Notes: a model not told the origin generated them from the letters alone. 32,751 bases of DNA from Deltaproteobacteria bacterium GWC2_65_14 (GCA_001797615.1 MGPV01000020.1:23040-55790); one strand, 5' to 3'; numbered from the stretch's first letter, positions 8,542-16,353 are shown. Numbers and translations: made by a program.

Positions 8542-8618
8542 GCCCCCGTAGCTCAGGCGGATAGAGCAACGGTTTCCTAAACCGTTTGCCGGGTGTTCGA
8601 GTCACCCCGGGGGCGCCA
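8542..8618 (+). tRNA. tRNA-Arg (anticodon CCT)
   Basis: A 77-nt cloverleaf with encoded CCA. The acceptor is GCCCCCG/CGGGGGC, the D stem GCTC/GAGC and the anticodon stem ACGGT/ACCGT. The loop TTCCTAA places CCT at 34-36. The T arm is GGGTG-TTCGAGT-CACCC. It reads AGG codons. Its last 17 bases overlap the 3' end of the convergent HTH gene. Confidence 0.97.
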
Positions 8619-8835
8619 TCTTTCTTCCCTCCCTGCCGAGGTATCTCTCGATGTCCTTCCGGCGGAATCGCCATTGGTTGCCGCTTTTGTACCCCTTGAC
8701 GATCCCCTTGCGGGCCAGATCGTTGACGGCATCGGGGCTCATGTCGAGCAGAACGGCCAGGTCGCGCGTCTTCAGGATATTAGGAAGGTTGTCCACTCGG
8801 CTGGAAACCTTTCCGGTTTTCGTTTTCTGCGGCAT
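8602..8835 (-). CDS. small excisionase-family helix-turn-helix protein
   Basis: A 77-residue protein. A MerR-like/excisionase HTH spans about 18-67: ILKTRDLAVLLDMSPDAVNDLARKG, then the wing with NQWRFRRKDIERYL. Such proteins bind short DNA repeats; the partner is unknown. I chose the ATG at 8835 because the predicted -10 lies at 8860-8865, leaving upstream ATGs at or before the transcript start. The final codons and the stop come from the tRNA-Arg 3' end read antisense, so the C-terminal MAPPG is tRNA-derived. No integrase or phage gene is nearby. It could be a relic of tRNA-targeted integration or a stand-alone regulator. Confidence 0.75.
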   Translation of the reverse strand: MPQKTKTGKVSSRVDNLPNILKTRDLAVLLDMSPDAVNDLARKGIVKGYKSGNQWRFRRKDIERYLGREGRKMAPPG

Positions 8836-8859
8836 CTTCGATAAAAGAAATAACATACC

Positions 8860-8887
8860 GTTATACCCTTGTAAACCAGTTTGTAAT
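8860..8887 (-). promoter_or_regulatory. putative promoter of the HTH gene
   Basis: Read on the minus strand: ATTACA (8887-8882, 4 of 6 to TTGACA), a 16-base spacer, TATAAC (8865-8860, 5 of 6). The predicted transcript start is near 8853, about 18 bases before the ATG. No clear Shine-Dalgarno sequence is visible. It lies in an AT-rich pocket within GC-rich DNA. Confidence 0.45.
8869..8886. repeat. direct repeat TTGTAA x2 overlapping the HTH promoter
   Basis: TTGTAA occurs at 8869-8874 and 8881-8886, 12 bases apart start to start, inside the predicted -35/-10 spacer and -35 of the HTH gene. Paired short repeats at this spacing are a plausible operator for a dimeric excisionase/MerR-like protein, so autoregulation is possible. 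Function is inference. Confidence 0.35.
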
Positions 8888-8952
8888 GCCACACGGGCCG
8901 GGATGCCCGGATCCGGAATAGAATACGGTTTCTGTTATTTCCGGGAGATCCG

Positions 8953-9624
8953 GTGAGGGTTTTCCTCTTTACGATCGTGGGAATCCCGCTCCTCCTGGCC
9001 GACGGGATCCTTCTCTACACCTTCCCCTCACAGGCGGGAAGGATCGTTTCGCCGGAGGAGGGATGGCTGATCCTCTGCGGGGCGTCTGTCTACCTGCTCT
9101 TCCATTTCCTGTTGCGGAAGCCGGAGCGGTTCTACCTGTGGGGGCACGAATTCTCCCACCTGGTCGTGGCGAAGCTCTTCTTCCGAAGGATTCACCAGTT
9201 CCAGATCTCCACGAGGACCGGCGGAAAGGTGGTGATGGACCGGACGAACGTGATGATCGACCTGGCTCCCTACACCGTTCCCCTCTACTGCCTGGCCGCA
9301 GCAGCCTCCGCCCAGATCTTCCGCAACGCCTCTACCTGGGTTCCGGACATCTACCTGGTCTTCGCGGCGTTTCTCTTCACGATGCACCTGGTGTTTTCGG
9401 CGGAAGGGTTTTTCCACGCGCAGCCGGACCTCACGCGGAGCGGAAGGATCTTCTCCGCGGGGGTGATCCTGCTCTTTCTTCTGCTCTGGATTCCCTGCCT
9501 GCTCGCCCCCGGGGCCTCGAAAGGGTGGCGGGGCGCGGCGGATGCCTACCTCGGATGGAAGGCTTCGGGGATCGTCGCCGCGCGGAGCCTGGCCGCCTAC
9601 TTCCGGGGGCTGCTGCTCACCTGA
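8953..9624 (+). CDS. M50-type membrane metalloprotease-like protein
   Basis: A 223-residue polytopic membrane protein. Hydrophobic segments lie at about 3-22, 37-55, 105-125, 132-150 and 168-187. The loop WGHEFSHLVVAKLFF contains HExxH (H65, E66, H69), the zinc motif of intramembrane M50 proteases. A classical NPxxDG third-ligand motif is not obvious; DLAPYTVPLYC at about 100 occupies its place. GTG at 8953 preceded by GGGAG. Candidate roles are site-2-type proteolysis of a membrane protein, but no anti-sigma factor or substrate gene is adjacent. A non-peptidase HExxH membrane protein cannot be excluded. Confidence 0.7.
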   Translation: MRVFLFTIVGIPLLLADGILLYTFPSQAGRIVSPEEGWLILCGASVYLLFHFLLRKPERFYLWGHEFSHLVVAKLFFRRIHQFQISTRTGGKVVMDRTNVMIDLAPYTVPLYCLAAAASAQIFRNASTWVPDIYLVFAAFLFTMHLVFSAEGFFHAQPDLTRSGRIFSAGVILLFLLLWIPCLLAPGASKGWRGAADAYLGWKASGIVAARSLAAYFRGLLLT

Positions 9625-9644
9625 TCGAAATTCCGGCACGAAGG

Positions 9645-9685
9645 AGCGGTTTTTTTCCCGAAAAGGCAACCGCTTTCTAAACTTT
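9645..9685 (+). terminator. putative intrinsic terminator after the M50-like gene
   Basis: Seven perfect base pairs, AGCGGTT (9645-9651) with AACCGCT (9668-9674). An inner TTTT/AAAA stem closes a CCCG loop, and TTCTAAACTTTT follows. The U-tract is interrupted, so efficiency is uncertain. It lies 20 bp after the M50 stop and before the diguanylate cyclase gene. Confidence 0.5.
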
Positions 9686-9745
9686 TCGGCTCCGATGGCG
9701 TAAAGTATTAAGGGAGTGAGACGATTCCGAAAAGGGGAGTCCGGA

Positions 9746-11296
9746 GTGGGGAACCGCGGCTTCGGCCGGGACGAGAAAAGCCTTCTCTGGGGCGGGGTCG
9801 TGCTGCTCGCAGCCTCCGCGGGGATGGGGGTCGTGGCTGCGTCGGGAACCGGATCCGTGGCGCTGCGCCTTGCGGTCGCCCTCTTCGGGGCAGGCACCGG
9901 GGTCCTCCTCCTCCTGCTCCGGTCCCACCTCCTCGTCACCGTTCGTGCCGCCAGGATGCTCTCCGATTCGGTGAAGGCCCACGTGGAAGGATCTCCGGAA
10001 ACGATTTCCCTCCAGGCAGCGGCAATGGCCGCCTCGGAGCTGCTTCACCGGCATCGGGAGGAGAGAGTTGGGAGCGGGTCGGAGGCGGTTTCCGTCGACT
10101 CCCTCCGGGAGGAGATCCGGATAGCCACCGAAGCCCATCAGGATCTTCTCACACACCACCGGGTCACGAAGCGGATGCTCCAGTCGCTTCGCCATGATGA
10201 GGTGCTCGATGCGCTCGTATTGGGGATCCGGAACGGCCTCGGCTTCCCCGGGACGATCCTGGGGATCCGGGACCCGGGAGGAAACCTCTTCTTCCGGGGA
10301 GACTCCGCCCGGGGCGGGGGAGAGCAGGTGTCCATCCCCTGCTGGGACGAGGACTCCCTTCTGGCGCGTACCCTGTGGAGCGGAACCCCGCTCCTGGTCT
10401 CCTCGCTCGGGGAGCACCGGCATACCGATCAAGATCGGAGAGTGCTGGGGGAAGGATCCTCTCTTCTCGTTCCCGTGTTCCGGAAGGGGATCCGGAAAAG
10501 TTCGGAGGGAAAGAGTTTCAACAGCCTCCAGTGTTCCGCATACCTGGTGGAAAAGCCGCGCTGCTGGATCGAGGGAGGTCCGCGTCAGGCGGCCCGGGAT
10601 CCGGAAGCGCTGGACAATCAGAGACGGCAGTGCGCACGGTGCGAGATGTTCGCCGTCCCCGCGATCGTGGTGGCCAGGGAAAGCAACGGCTCCCGCCCCA
10701 TCGGTCTCGAGGCGACCGCATCCATCGTCTCCCTTGTGGACGAGGCGGCGCTGGCGCTCGACATCGCGGAGTTGTATGAAACTACACGGATCATGTCGGT
10801 GACGGACGGGCTTACCGGCCTGACGAACCACCGGGAGTTCTATGCAGCCCTCCGGAGGGAGCTGGAACGGGCGCGACGCTATTCCCACGCCGTTTCCCTT
10901 CTCATGATCGACGTCGACGACTTCAAGCGGTTCAACGACCTGCACGGTCACATGGCCGGGGACCGGGCGTTGAGGACGATCGCGGGCCTCCTGATTCAGT
11001 GCGTCCGGGCCACCGACATCGTGGCGAGGTACGGAGGGGAGGAGTTCGGGATCATCCTTCCGGAGTCGTCTCCCGTCGGAGCCCAGATGCTGGCCGAGCG
11101 GATCAAGACCGAGGTTGCGTCGCACGTTTTCCTGCAGAACGGGCGGGAAGCGGTCCACCTGACGGTGAGCATCGGCATCTACACCTCGGATGCGGGAGCC
11201 GCCTCCGAGGACCTCATGGTGGGGTACGCCGACGAGGCGGCCTTCCTGGCGAAACATTCCGGAAAAAACCGGGTTGTCGTGAAGGCGCATGCTTGA
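9746..11296 (+). CDS. membrane diguanylate cyclase with GAF-like sensor and four-cysteine insert
   Basis: A 516-residue protein making c-di-GMP. Two N-terminal membrane helices lie at about 14-34 and 42-62, then a linker helix and a GAF-like region at about 135-345. The GGDEF domain is at about 350-516 with DGLTGLTNHREF, the metal motif MIDVDDFKRFND, and an intact GGEEF at 430-434. The I-site RATD (421-424) sits five residues before it, predicting product inhibition. C263, C273, C296 and C299 form a Cys cluster inside the sensor. I prefer the GTG at 9746 (GGGGAG six bases upstream) over the GTG at 9716, whose AGGGA is too close. Its end overlaps the dGTPase gene by eight bases. Confidence 0.88.
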   Translation: MGNRGFGRDEKSLLWGGVVLLAASAGMGVVAASGTGSVALRLAVALFGAGTGVLLLLLRSHLLVTVRAARMLSDSVKAHVEGSPETISLQAAAMAASELLHRHREERVGSGSEAVSVDSLREEIRIATEAHQDLLTHHRVTKRMLQSLRHDEVLDALVLGIRNGLGFPGTILGIRDPGGNLFFRGDSARGGGEQVSIPCWDEDSLLARTLWSGTPLLVSSLGEHRHTDQDRRVLGEGSSLLVPVFRKGIRKSSEGKSFNSLQCSAYLVEKPRCWIEGGPRQAARDPEALDNQRRQCARCEMFAVPAIVVARESNGSRPIGLEATASIVSLVDEAALALDIAELYETTRIMSVTDGLTGLTNHREFYAALRRELERARRYSHAVSLLMIDVDDFKRFNDLHGHMAGDRALRTIAGLLIQCVRATDIVARYGGEEFGIILPESSPVGAQMLAERIKTEVASHVFLQNGREAVHLTVSIGIYTSDAGAASEDLMVGYADEAAFLAKHSGKNRVVVKAHA

Positions 11297-12443
11297 CCGG
11301 GCGGAATTCGAGCGCCAGGAGGCTGCGCGACTGGCTCCCTATGCCGTGAAGAGCTGCGAGACGAGGGGGAGGAGACACCCTGAGCCGGAGGATCCTTTCC
11401 GGTCCGTCTTCCAGCGGGACAGGGACCGCGTCATCCACTCGGCTGCCTTCCGACGGCTGGAGTACAAGACCCAGGTGTTCGTGAACCACGAAGGGGACCA
11501 TTACCGGACCCGGCTCACGCACACGATCGAGGTCTCCCAGATCGCCCGGTCGATCTCCCGCGCCCTCCGCCTGAACGAGGATCTCACGGAGGCGATCGTG
11601 CTGGCCCACGACCTCGGCCACACCCCCTTCGGGCACGCGGGAGAGCGGAGAATGGCCGAGTTGATGGAAGGGGAGGGGGGGTTCGAGCACAACCTCCAGA
11701 GTCTCCGGGTGGTCGACCTGCTCGAGAAGCGGTATCCCGATTTCGACGGGCTGAATCTCACATTTGAGGTCCGCGAGGGAATCTGCAAGCACAGCTCCCA
11801 GTACGACGATCCTCCCTCCGTGGATGAGTTCGACTCTCCCGGGTTTCCCACCCTGGAAGCGCAGGTCGCCGATATCTCCGACGAGATCGCCTACAGCAAC
11901 CATGACGTCGACGACGGGATCCGTTCCGGAATGCTCTCGGTTTCCGGGATGGAATCGGTTCCGCTCTGGAAGGAAGCGGTCCGGTTCGTTCGGAATGAAT
12001 ATACTGCAATAGATGAGGATATATTACGTTCCCGCTCGATATCATTCATGATATCCGCCCTATCCCGCAACCTGATTCATGCCACGGACGAGCGACTGAA
12101 GCGGGAGGGGATCCAGTCGGTCGAGGATGGGAGGAATTGCAGGAATAAGTGTGTTTCCTTTGATGAGAACATGAAGGATAAGAACATGGAATTAAAGAAA
12201 TACCTATTGGAGAACATGTACGGGAATTACCGGGTGATGCGGATGGAGCAGAAGGCTCGAAGAATCCTCGGCGAGCTGTTTCAGACATACTGCGAACGTC
12301 CGCAGCAGCTTCCCCCCCACATCTTTGCCAGGATGAACCAGGAAGGAAAGAAGCGGGTGGTGTGCGACTATATCGCGGGGATGACGGATCGGTATGTCCT
12401 GGAGGAATACCGGAAGCTCTTTGATCCGATGGAGAAAGTATAG
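11289..12443 (+). CDS. dgt: dGTPase-like HD-domain triphosphohydrolase
   Basis: A 384-residue protein of the deoxyguanosinetriphosphate triphosphohydrolase-like family, hydrolysing dNTP to nucleoside and tripolyphosphate. It shows DPFRSVFQRDRDRVIHSAAFRRLEYKTQVF, then the HD metal site: H78 (THTIEVSQ), H107-D108 (LAHDLGHTPFGHAGE) and the later Asp in ADISDEIAYSNHD. It ends with the usual PPHIF and YIAGMTDRYVLEEY. The ATG overlaps the diguanylate cyclase stop by eight bases, implying coupled translation. Codons around 12000-12050 and 12140-12230 are AT-richer than the flanks. Confidence 0.93.
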   Translation: MLDRAEFERQEAARLAPYAVKSCETRGRRHPEPEDPFRSVFQRDRDRVIHSAAFRRLEYKTQVFVNHEGDHYRTRLTHTIEVSQIARSISRALRLNEDLTEAIVLAHDLGHTPFGHAGERRMAELMEGEGGFEHNLQSLRVVDLLEKRYPDFDGLNLTFEVREGICKHSSQYDDPPSVDEFDSPGFPTLEAQVADISDEIAYSNHDVDDGIRSGMLSVSGMESVPLWKEAVRFVRNEYTAIDEDILRSRSISFMISALSRNLIHATDERLKREGIQSVEDGRNCRNKCVSFDENMKDKNMELKKYLLENMYGNYRVMRMEQKARRILGELFQTYCERPQQLPPHIFARMNQEGKKRVVCDYIAGMTDRYVLEEYRKLFDPMEKV

Positions 12444-12452
12444 GGATATCTA

Positions 12453-13259
12453 TTGGGAAAACAAAATGATTTCAAAAGTCGGTTCAAGAAGGCGGTAGAG
12501 CGGAATTTTGATCAGAGCGCCCCGATCTACGATACGTTCGAGGCGAAGCATCGTCTGTTCGAAACGCTCACGAAGAAGCTGTGCGAGCTGAACGCCCCTT
12601 TTTCCCCGTGCAGGGTACTCGACGTGGGGTGCGGGACGGGGATCTCCACGATATCGATCCACAACTCTTTCGAGTCGCCGCCGGTCATCTACGGGATCGA
12701 CATCTCCGGGTCGATGCTGCTCAAGGCGAGGGAGCGGTGCAAAGGGCAGGAAAAGATCTACTTCGTCCGGGGCGACGCAGAGCGTCTATCCGAGTATTTC
12801 CACGAGGCGTTCGACGCCGTCTTCTATACCGCCTCCATTTTTCTTCTCCCGAATTTTCAGGAGTCGATTTCGCAGGCCAGCCGGCTGATCGTTCCGGGCG
12901 GATGCCTTGCGATCAGCTATTACGACGGCCTGTTCGACGGAAAGGGGAGAGATGCCGTGGAAGTCGCCTACCCGGGAGGTTCCTACCGGTATGGAGCGGT
13001 TTCCTACCCGGAACTGATGGACTGCCTGAAGGCACAGAAGGGGTTCAAGTCCTCGGAATTCGATTATCGGTTTGAAATCGCAGAGGAATTTCTGTTCGAT
13101 TTCCTGAGCATCCCGGCCCAGTCCGCAGGAATATTTCCGAAGGTTTCCTATATCGAGCGGATTCCTCTCGTACGGGAATGGAGCCGGAATCTCGTGAAGA
13201 AGGTGAGTCCACTGTTTATGGGATGGAAATTCGTCCTTGCGAGAAAGAACGGAAAGTAG
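12453..13259 (+). CDS. class I SAM-dependent methyltransferase, substrate unknown
   Basis: A 268-residue methyltransferase. N-terminal helical residues (RNFDQSAPIYDTFEAKH) resemble BioC/UbiE-type enzymes. Motif I is CRVLDVGCGTGIST at about 50-62, the acidic residue at the end of strand 2 is in YGIDISGSML, and FVRGDAERL and FDAVFYTASIFLL give motifs II-III. The C-terminal half (SYRYGAVSYPELMDCL onward) may hold the substrate site and is not recognised. TTG start at 12453, six bases after AGGGA and nine after the dgt stop, so probably the last gene of that operon. It ends convergently against the GH57 gene. Confidence 0.82.
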   Translation: MGKQNDFKSRFKKAVERNFDQSAPIYDTFEAKHRLFETLTKKLCELNAPFSPCRVLDVGCGTGISTISIHNSFESPPVIYGIDISGSMLLKARERCKGQEKIYFVRGDAERLSEYFHEAFDAVFYTASIFLLPNFQESISQASRLIVPGGCLAISYYDGLFDGKGRDAVEVAYPGGSYRYGAVSYPELMDCLKAQKGFKSSEFDYRFEIAEEFLFDFLSIPAQSAGIFPKVSYIERIPLVREWSRNLVKKVSPLFMGWKFVLARKNGK

Positions 13260-13301
13260 CCGCTCCGACCTCTTATTTGACATAATATACATTATCAGAC
13301 G

Positions 13302-15557
13302 TTAAACCTCCCACATCCGCTCCTCGAAATCGCTCCCCGGGAGATCCGCCGTGAACTGCCCGTAGGTCGGGTATCTCTCTCCTACCGACCCCTGCGGGCG
13401 GATCGTGAGAAAGAACCCGATCTGGTTCTCCCCCTCGCATCCCAGCTCCCGGAACGGAATTCCCAGCTCCAGCACCTTGTGAAAGGCGGCCTTGAACGCG
13501 TCCGGCATCGTTGGGGCAGGTTTTTCGGACAGGACCTCTCCGATCGCCCCGATGGCACACCGGACTGCCTTCTCCGCGGGATACAGCAGGAGGTGGACTT
13601 TCCGGTTCTTCCCCGGGAACAGGAACTCCAGCTCCACGGGATTTGCGGGCGGCTCGAAGATGCGATGGTGCAGATCGATCCGCAAATACAGGGTCGACTC
13701 GTCGAATCCGTAATGGAGACAGGTCATCGCGGCGGTTCCGGACCTGTGCATCGTCCCGAACTCGGGAGCCGGAACATATCGGGTCGCAATGCTCCATTCG
13801 AAATAGGAGGTGAGCTTCCCGTTGATCCGCGGCCGGATATATCCCCTGGGACTGGGAAGAAAATTCTTCACGGAGGGGATCTTGTCCGGGCGCACGATCG
13901 GGATGTCGAGCGAATCCGGCGCAGTTTCGCCCAGCTCCCGGTATGCCGCCTTGATCCGTTTCCGGAAGAGACGGTCGAATTCCGGTCCGTGCGGGGTGAA
14001 ATGCTCCTCCCCGTACCACCAGCACCAGTCCGACCCTTCCGCCACGAGCAGATGTTCGCGCGCCGCGGCGAGCGACTCCGGCAGCTCGATCCCGGACCGC
14101 TTCGCCTTTTCGTAGTGCCGCTGCCAGAGGGCCCGGGCCCGGGAAAGCATGTCCCAGGCCTCATGGTCCTCCCGGTGGCCGATCCAGATGGAGAAAGTCC
14201 CGTCGATCCAGGACCCGGTCGGAATCCCGGGAAGCGGCTCCGGCTCGCCGCTCCGCTCGATCGCCTCCGTCACGGGGATGCACTCGATGGCCGGCGAAAG
14301 GGATCCGAGGCGGTCCATCAGCGCCGAGAGGAACGCCTCCCCGGAGTCCGGGAAATACTCCCAGGCATTCTCCCCGTCCAGGATGACCGGCACGACGTAG
14401 GACTCCTTGCGGGAAGCATAATCGATGGATGATAATTTACTATATATCTTGCTGATTATGTTGACGAAATTGTTTGCTGCGTCCACCGGGCCCCAGCGGG
14501 AATACTCGAACCCGATCAGGTCGGAGAGGTGGTGGTCGCGAAACAGGAGCGAAATCTCCCCCGACGGCGTGGAGGCGGCGTAGGGCCGGTAGAGCCAACC
14601 CGGATCCTGGGGAACTCCATCGAAATCGCGGTACACCGCTTTTCCTGTCGCCTTCGCCAGCAGGATCTCATCCGTCGCCGCCCACCGGTATCCCATGCCG
14701 GCCGCCAGTTCCATCGCCGCCGGATTGATCGACCCTTCCGGCGGCCACAGCCCGGCCGGGTCGCGCCCGAAGAAGCCGCGGAACACCTCCCTCCCCTTCC
14801 GTAACTGCTCCAGCGCATCCTCGGGGTAGGAAAACGGGAGGGAAGGAAGCTGCGCCCCGGGAAGCGCGTCCTGCGCCGCCCTGCTGTCGATCAGCAGGGG
14901 AAGGATCGGGTGATACATGGGGGAAGAGGAAAGTTCGCCGCCGTCCTGCCCGACCAGCCGCCGGTATTCCGGGATGACCGACCCCATGATCTCGATCTGC
15001 CGGTCGAGCACAAGGGTCTTCTCCCTCTCGGTGAACCCTCCTTCTTTCCGGTAGAGGCGTGCAAGCTCCCCGTCCTCCTCCCGATGGAGCGGGTGGATCC
15101 AGGCCAGGTTGAACAGTGTCGCAAGGTCCGTGTATTCCGACGCCCCGAACCCTCCGGGGGTGGCCCCCCTCCCGACCGCGCGTATCGCCGCATCCCGCCG
15201 GTTAAACAGCTCGGCGTACCGGGGATGGGGAAGGATCATGGTTCCCGGGTTTGCGGAGAAGAAGTTTCTCAACAGAAACAACTCCTCTTCGCGTGTCAGG
15301 TCGAGGGCGTTTTTCCGGGAAACGGACAGGAAGAGGTCCTCGGCCCCATGCTCCACGTAATCGCGCACCTGCACGAGCAGGGACGGGACGAGGTTGAAGG
15401 TGTGCCGGACCTTCGGAAATCTCCGGAAGATCCTCGGGAGGGCGACGTAATCCTTGACCGCATGGAGGCGGACCCAGGGGAGGATGTAGGCGTCCGTCTC
15501 CGGGTCCTTGTAGTACGGCTGGTGCATGTGCCAGAGAAAGCAGAGACGGAGCTTCAC
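13302..15557 (-). CDS. glycoside hydrolase family 57 protein
   Basis: A 751-residue alpha-glucan-active enzyme of family GH57 (amylopullulanase/alpha-amylase type). The N-terminal barrel starts with HMHQPYY (H10, H12, Q13). The nucleophile motif is GLWPPEGS (E274), region TDE is at 295-297, and the acid/base motif is ILDGENAWEYF (D394). These are all conserved, so it should be catalytic. No signal peptide is present, which fits cytoplasmic glycogen or maltodextrin turnover. The region after about 560 looks like a beta-sandwich accessory domain. A short AT-rich patch (14425-14475) interrupts otherwise GC-rich codons. It lies 18 bp downstream of the TPR gene. Confidence 0.9.
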   Translation of the reverse strand: MKLRLCFLWHMHQPYYKDPETDAYILPWVRLHAVKDYVALPRIFRRFPKVRHTFNLVPSLLVQVRDYVEHGAEDLFLSVSRKNALDLTREEELFLLRNFFSANPGTMILPHPRYAELFNRRDAAIRAVGRGATPGGFGASEYTDLATLFNLAWIHPLHREEDGELARLYRKEGGFTEREKTLVLDRQIEIMGSVIPEYRRLVGQDGGELSSSPMYHPILPLLIDSRAAQDALPGAQLPSLPFSYPEDALEQLRKGREVFRGFFGRDPAGLWPPEGSINPAAMELAAGMGYRWAATDEILLAKATGKAVYRDFDGVPQDPGWLYRPYAASTPSGEISLLFRDHHLSDLIGFEYSRWGPVDAANNFVNIISKIYSKLSSIDYASRKESYVVPVILDGENAWEYFPDSGEAFLSALMDRLGSLSPAIECIPVTEAIERSGEPEPLPGIPTGSWIDGTFSIWIGHREDHEAWDMLSRARALWQRHYEKAKRSGIELPESLAAAREHLLVAEGSDWCWWYGEEHFTPHGPEFDRLFRKRIKAAYRELGETAPDSLDIPIVRPDKIPSVKNFLPSPRGYIRPRINGKLTSYFEWSIATRYVPAPEFGTMHRSGTAAMTCLHYGFDESTLYLRIDLHHRIFEPPANPVELEFLFPGKNRKVHLLLYPAEKAVRCAIGAIGEVLSEKPAPTMPDAFKAAFHKVLELGIPFRELGCEGENQIGFFLTIRPQGSVGERYPTYGQFTADLPGSDFEERMWEV

Positions 15558-15575
15558 CTGCAGCCCTTCCGTCCG

Positions 15576-16277
15576 CTACCCGGCCTGGGAAAGTCGGACC
15601 TCGATATACTCCCGCATGGGGGAATCCGGGTTCTCCTGGAGGATCCGGCGTAATACCTCGGCGGCTTCCGCCTTCTTCCCCATGCCGGCCAGCATGCGAG
15701 CCTCCCCCATCCATGGCTGGGTCCGAAGCTCCCCCTTCGCGTGGGAGGCGGCGTCCCGGTAGGCGGCGAGCGCACCGTGGATGTCCCCCTTCGCCTCGAG
15801 AGCCTGGGCCAACCCTTCCCGCGCCAGGAATTCCATCACGGTGTCCTGTTTCTGATAAAGGCCGATGGCGGACCGGAACTGCGCGGCGCTCACCTCGTAC
15901 TCCCCGCGGAGGTAGGCGATGCTCCCGAGGTAGTAGCGTGCGAAGACGGTGGTCTTGGCTCCGGGGTGCATGTTGACGTAACCATTCAGGAATTGCTCGA
16001 GGCGGATCAGCTTCTCCGGGTCCACCTCCCGCGGGTTCTGCACCAGCTCTCTCGCCCGGTTCAGGTGGGGCCAAAGGTCCTTGGCCGCCTTCTGGTCCTG
16101 CCAGAGGAGGTAGGCGCGGGTGCCGAGTACACCCGCGAGGGCCAGCACGACGACGACGACCGCGGCGACCATCTTCCCCCGGTTCTCGCGGGCCCATGCG
16201 GTGCCCTTTCCCAGGGTCGAGATGAACTCGTCGGGCCCCTTCAGGTCCTTCCGGGTGTACCTGATCTTTTCGGCCAT
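15576..16277 (-). CDS. single-pass membrane TPR protein
   Basis: A 233-residue protein. A basic cytoplasmic N-terminus (1-35) is followed by one strong membrane helix at about 36-58 (MVAAVVVVVLALAG). The rest is helical, with tetratricopeptide-like repeats (ARYYLGSIAYLRGEYEVSAAQF, AREGLAQALEAKGDIHGALAAY, GEARMLAGMGKKAEAAEVLRR). The layout resembles YfgM-type ancillary proteins that expose TPRs outside the inner membrane, but sequence similarity cannot be asserted here. The signal anchor lacks a cleavage site. It is first in a two-gene unit with GH57, though a functional link between them is unclear. Confidence 0.75.
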   Translation of the reverse strand: MAEKIRYTRKDLKGPDEFISTLGKGTAWARENRGKMVAAVVVVVLALAGVLGTRAYLLWQDQKAAKDLWPHLNRARELVQNPREVDPEKLIRLEQFLNGYVNMHPGAKTTVFARYYLGSIAYLRGEYEVSAAQFRSAIGLYQKQDTVMEFLAREGLAQALEAKGDIHGALAAYRDAASHAKGELRTQPWMGEARMLAGMGKKAEAAEVLRRILQENPDSPMREYIEVRLSQAG

Positions 16278-16324
16278 CCGGTCCGGCCTCCCTCGGTCGC
16301 GTTCGTGTGCGAGTGCGATCGGGT

Positions 16325-16353
16325 ATTGTATCCCAGCGGAGTGTCCCGATCTA
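16325..16353 (-). promoter_or_regulatory. putative promoter of the TPR-GH57 unit
   Basis: Minus strand: TAGATC (16353-16348, 3 of 6), a 17-base spacer, TACAAT (16330-16325, 5 of 6). The predicted start is near 16318, a 40-base leader before the TPR ATG at 16277. It lies in the 120-bp gap after the receiver/DUF4388 gene, the largest gap in this part of the minus strand. No clear terminator for the upstream gene is visible. Confidence 0.4.

Noticed and set aside
8888-8952. Promoter for the M50-like gene using TAGAAT at 8919-8924
   Set aside because: The -10 match is good, but the hexamer 17 bases upstream is GGCCGG, with no resemblance to a -35, and there is no TGn extension.
13277-13295. TTGACA followed by AT-rich TATAC near the convergent gene junction
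   Set aside because: The -35-like and -10-like elements are only about five bases apart and no gene starts downstream on either strand. The ATAAT/ATTAT dyad has no GC stem, so it is not a good terminator either.
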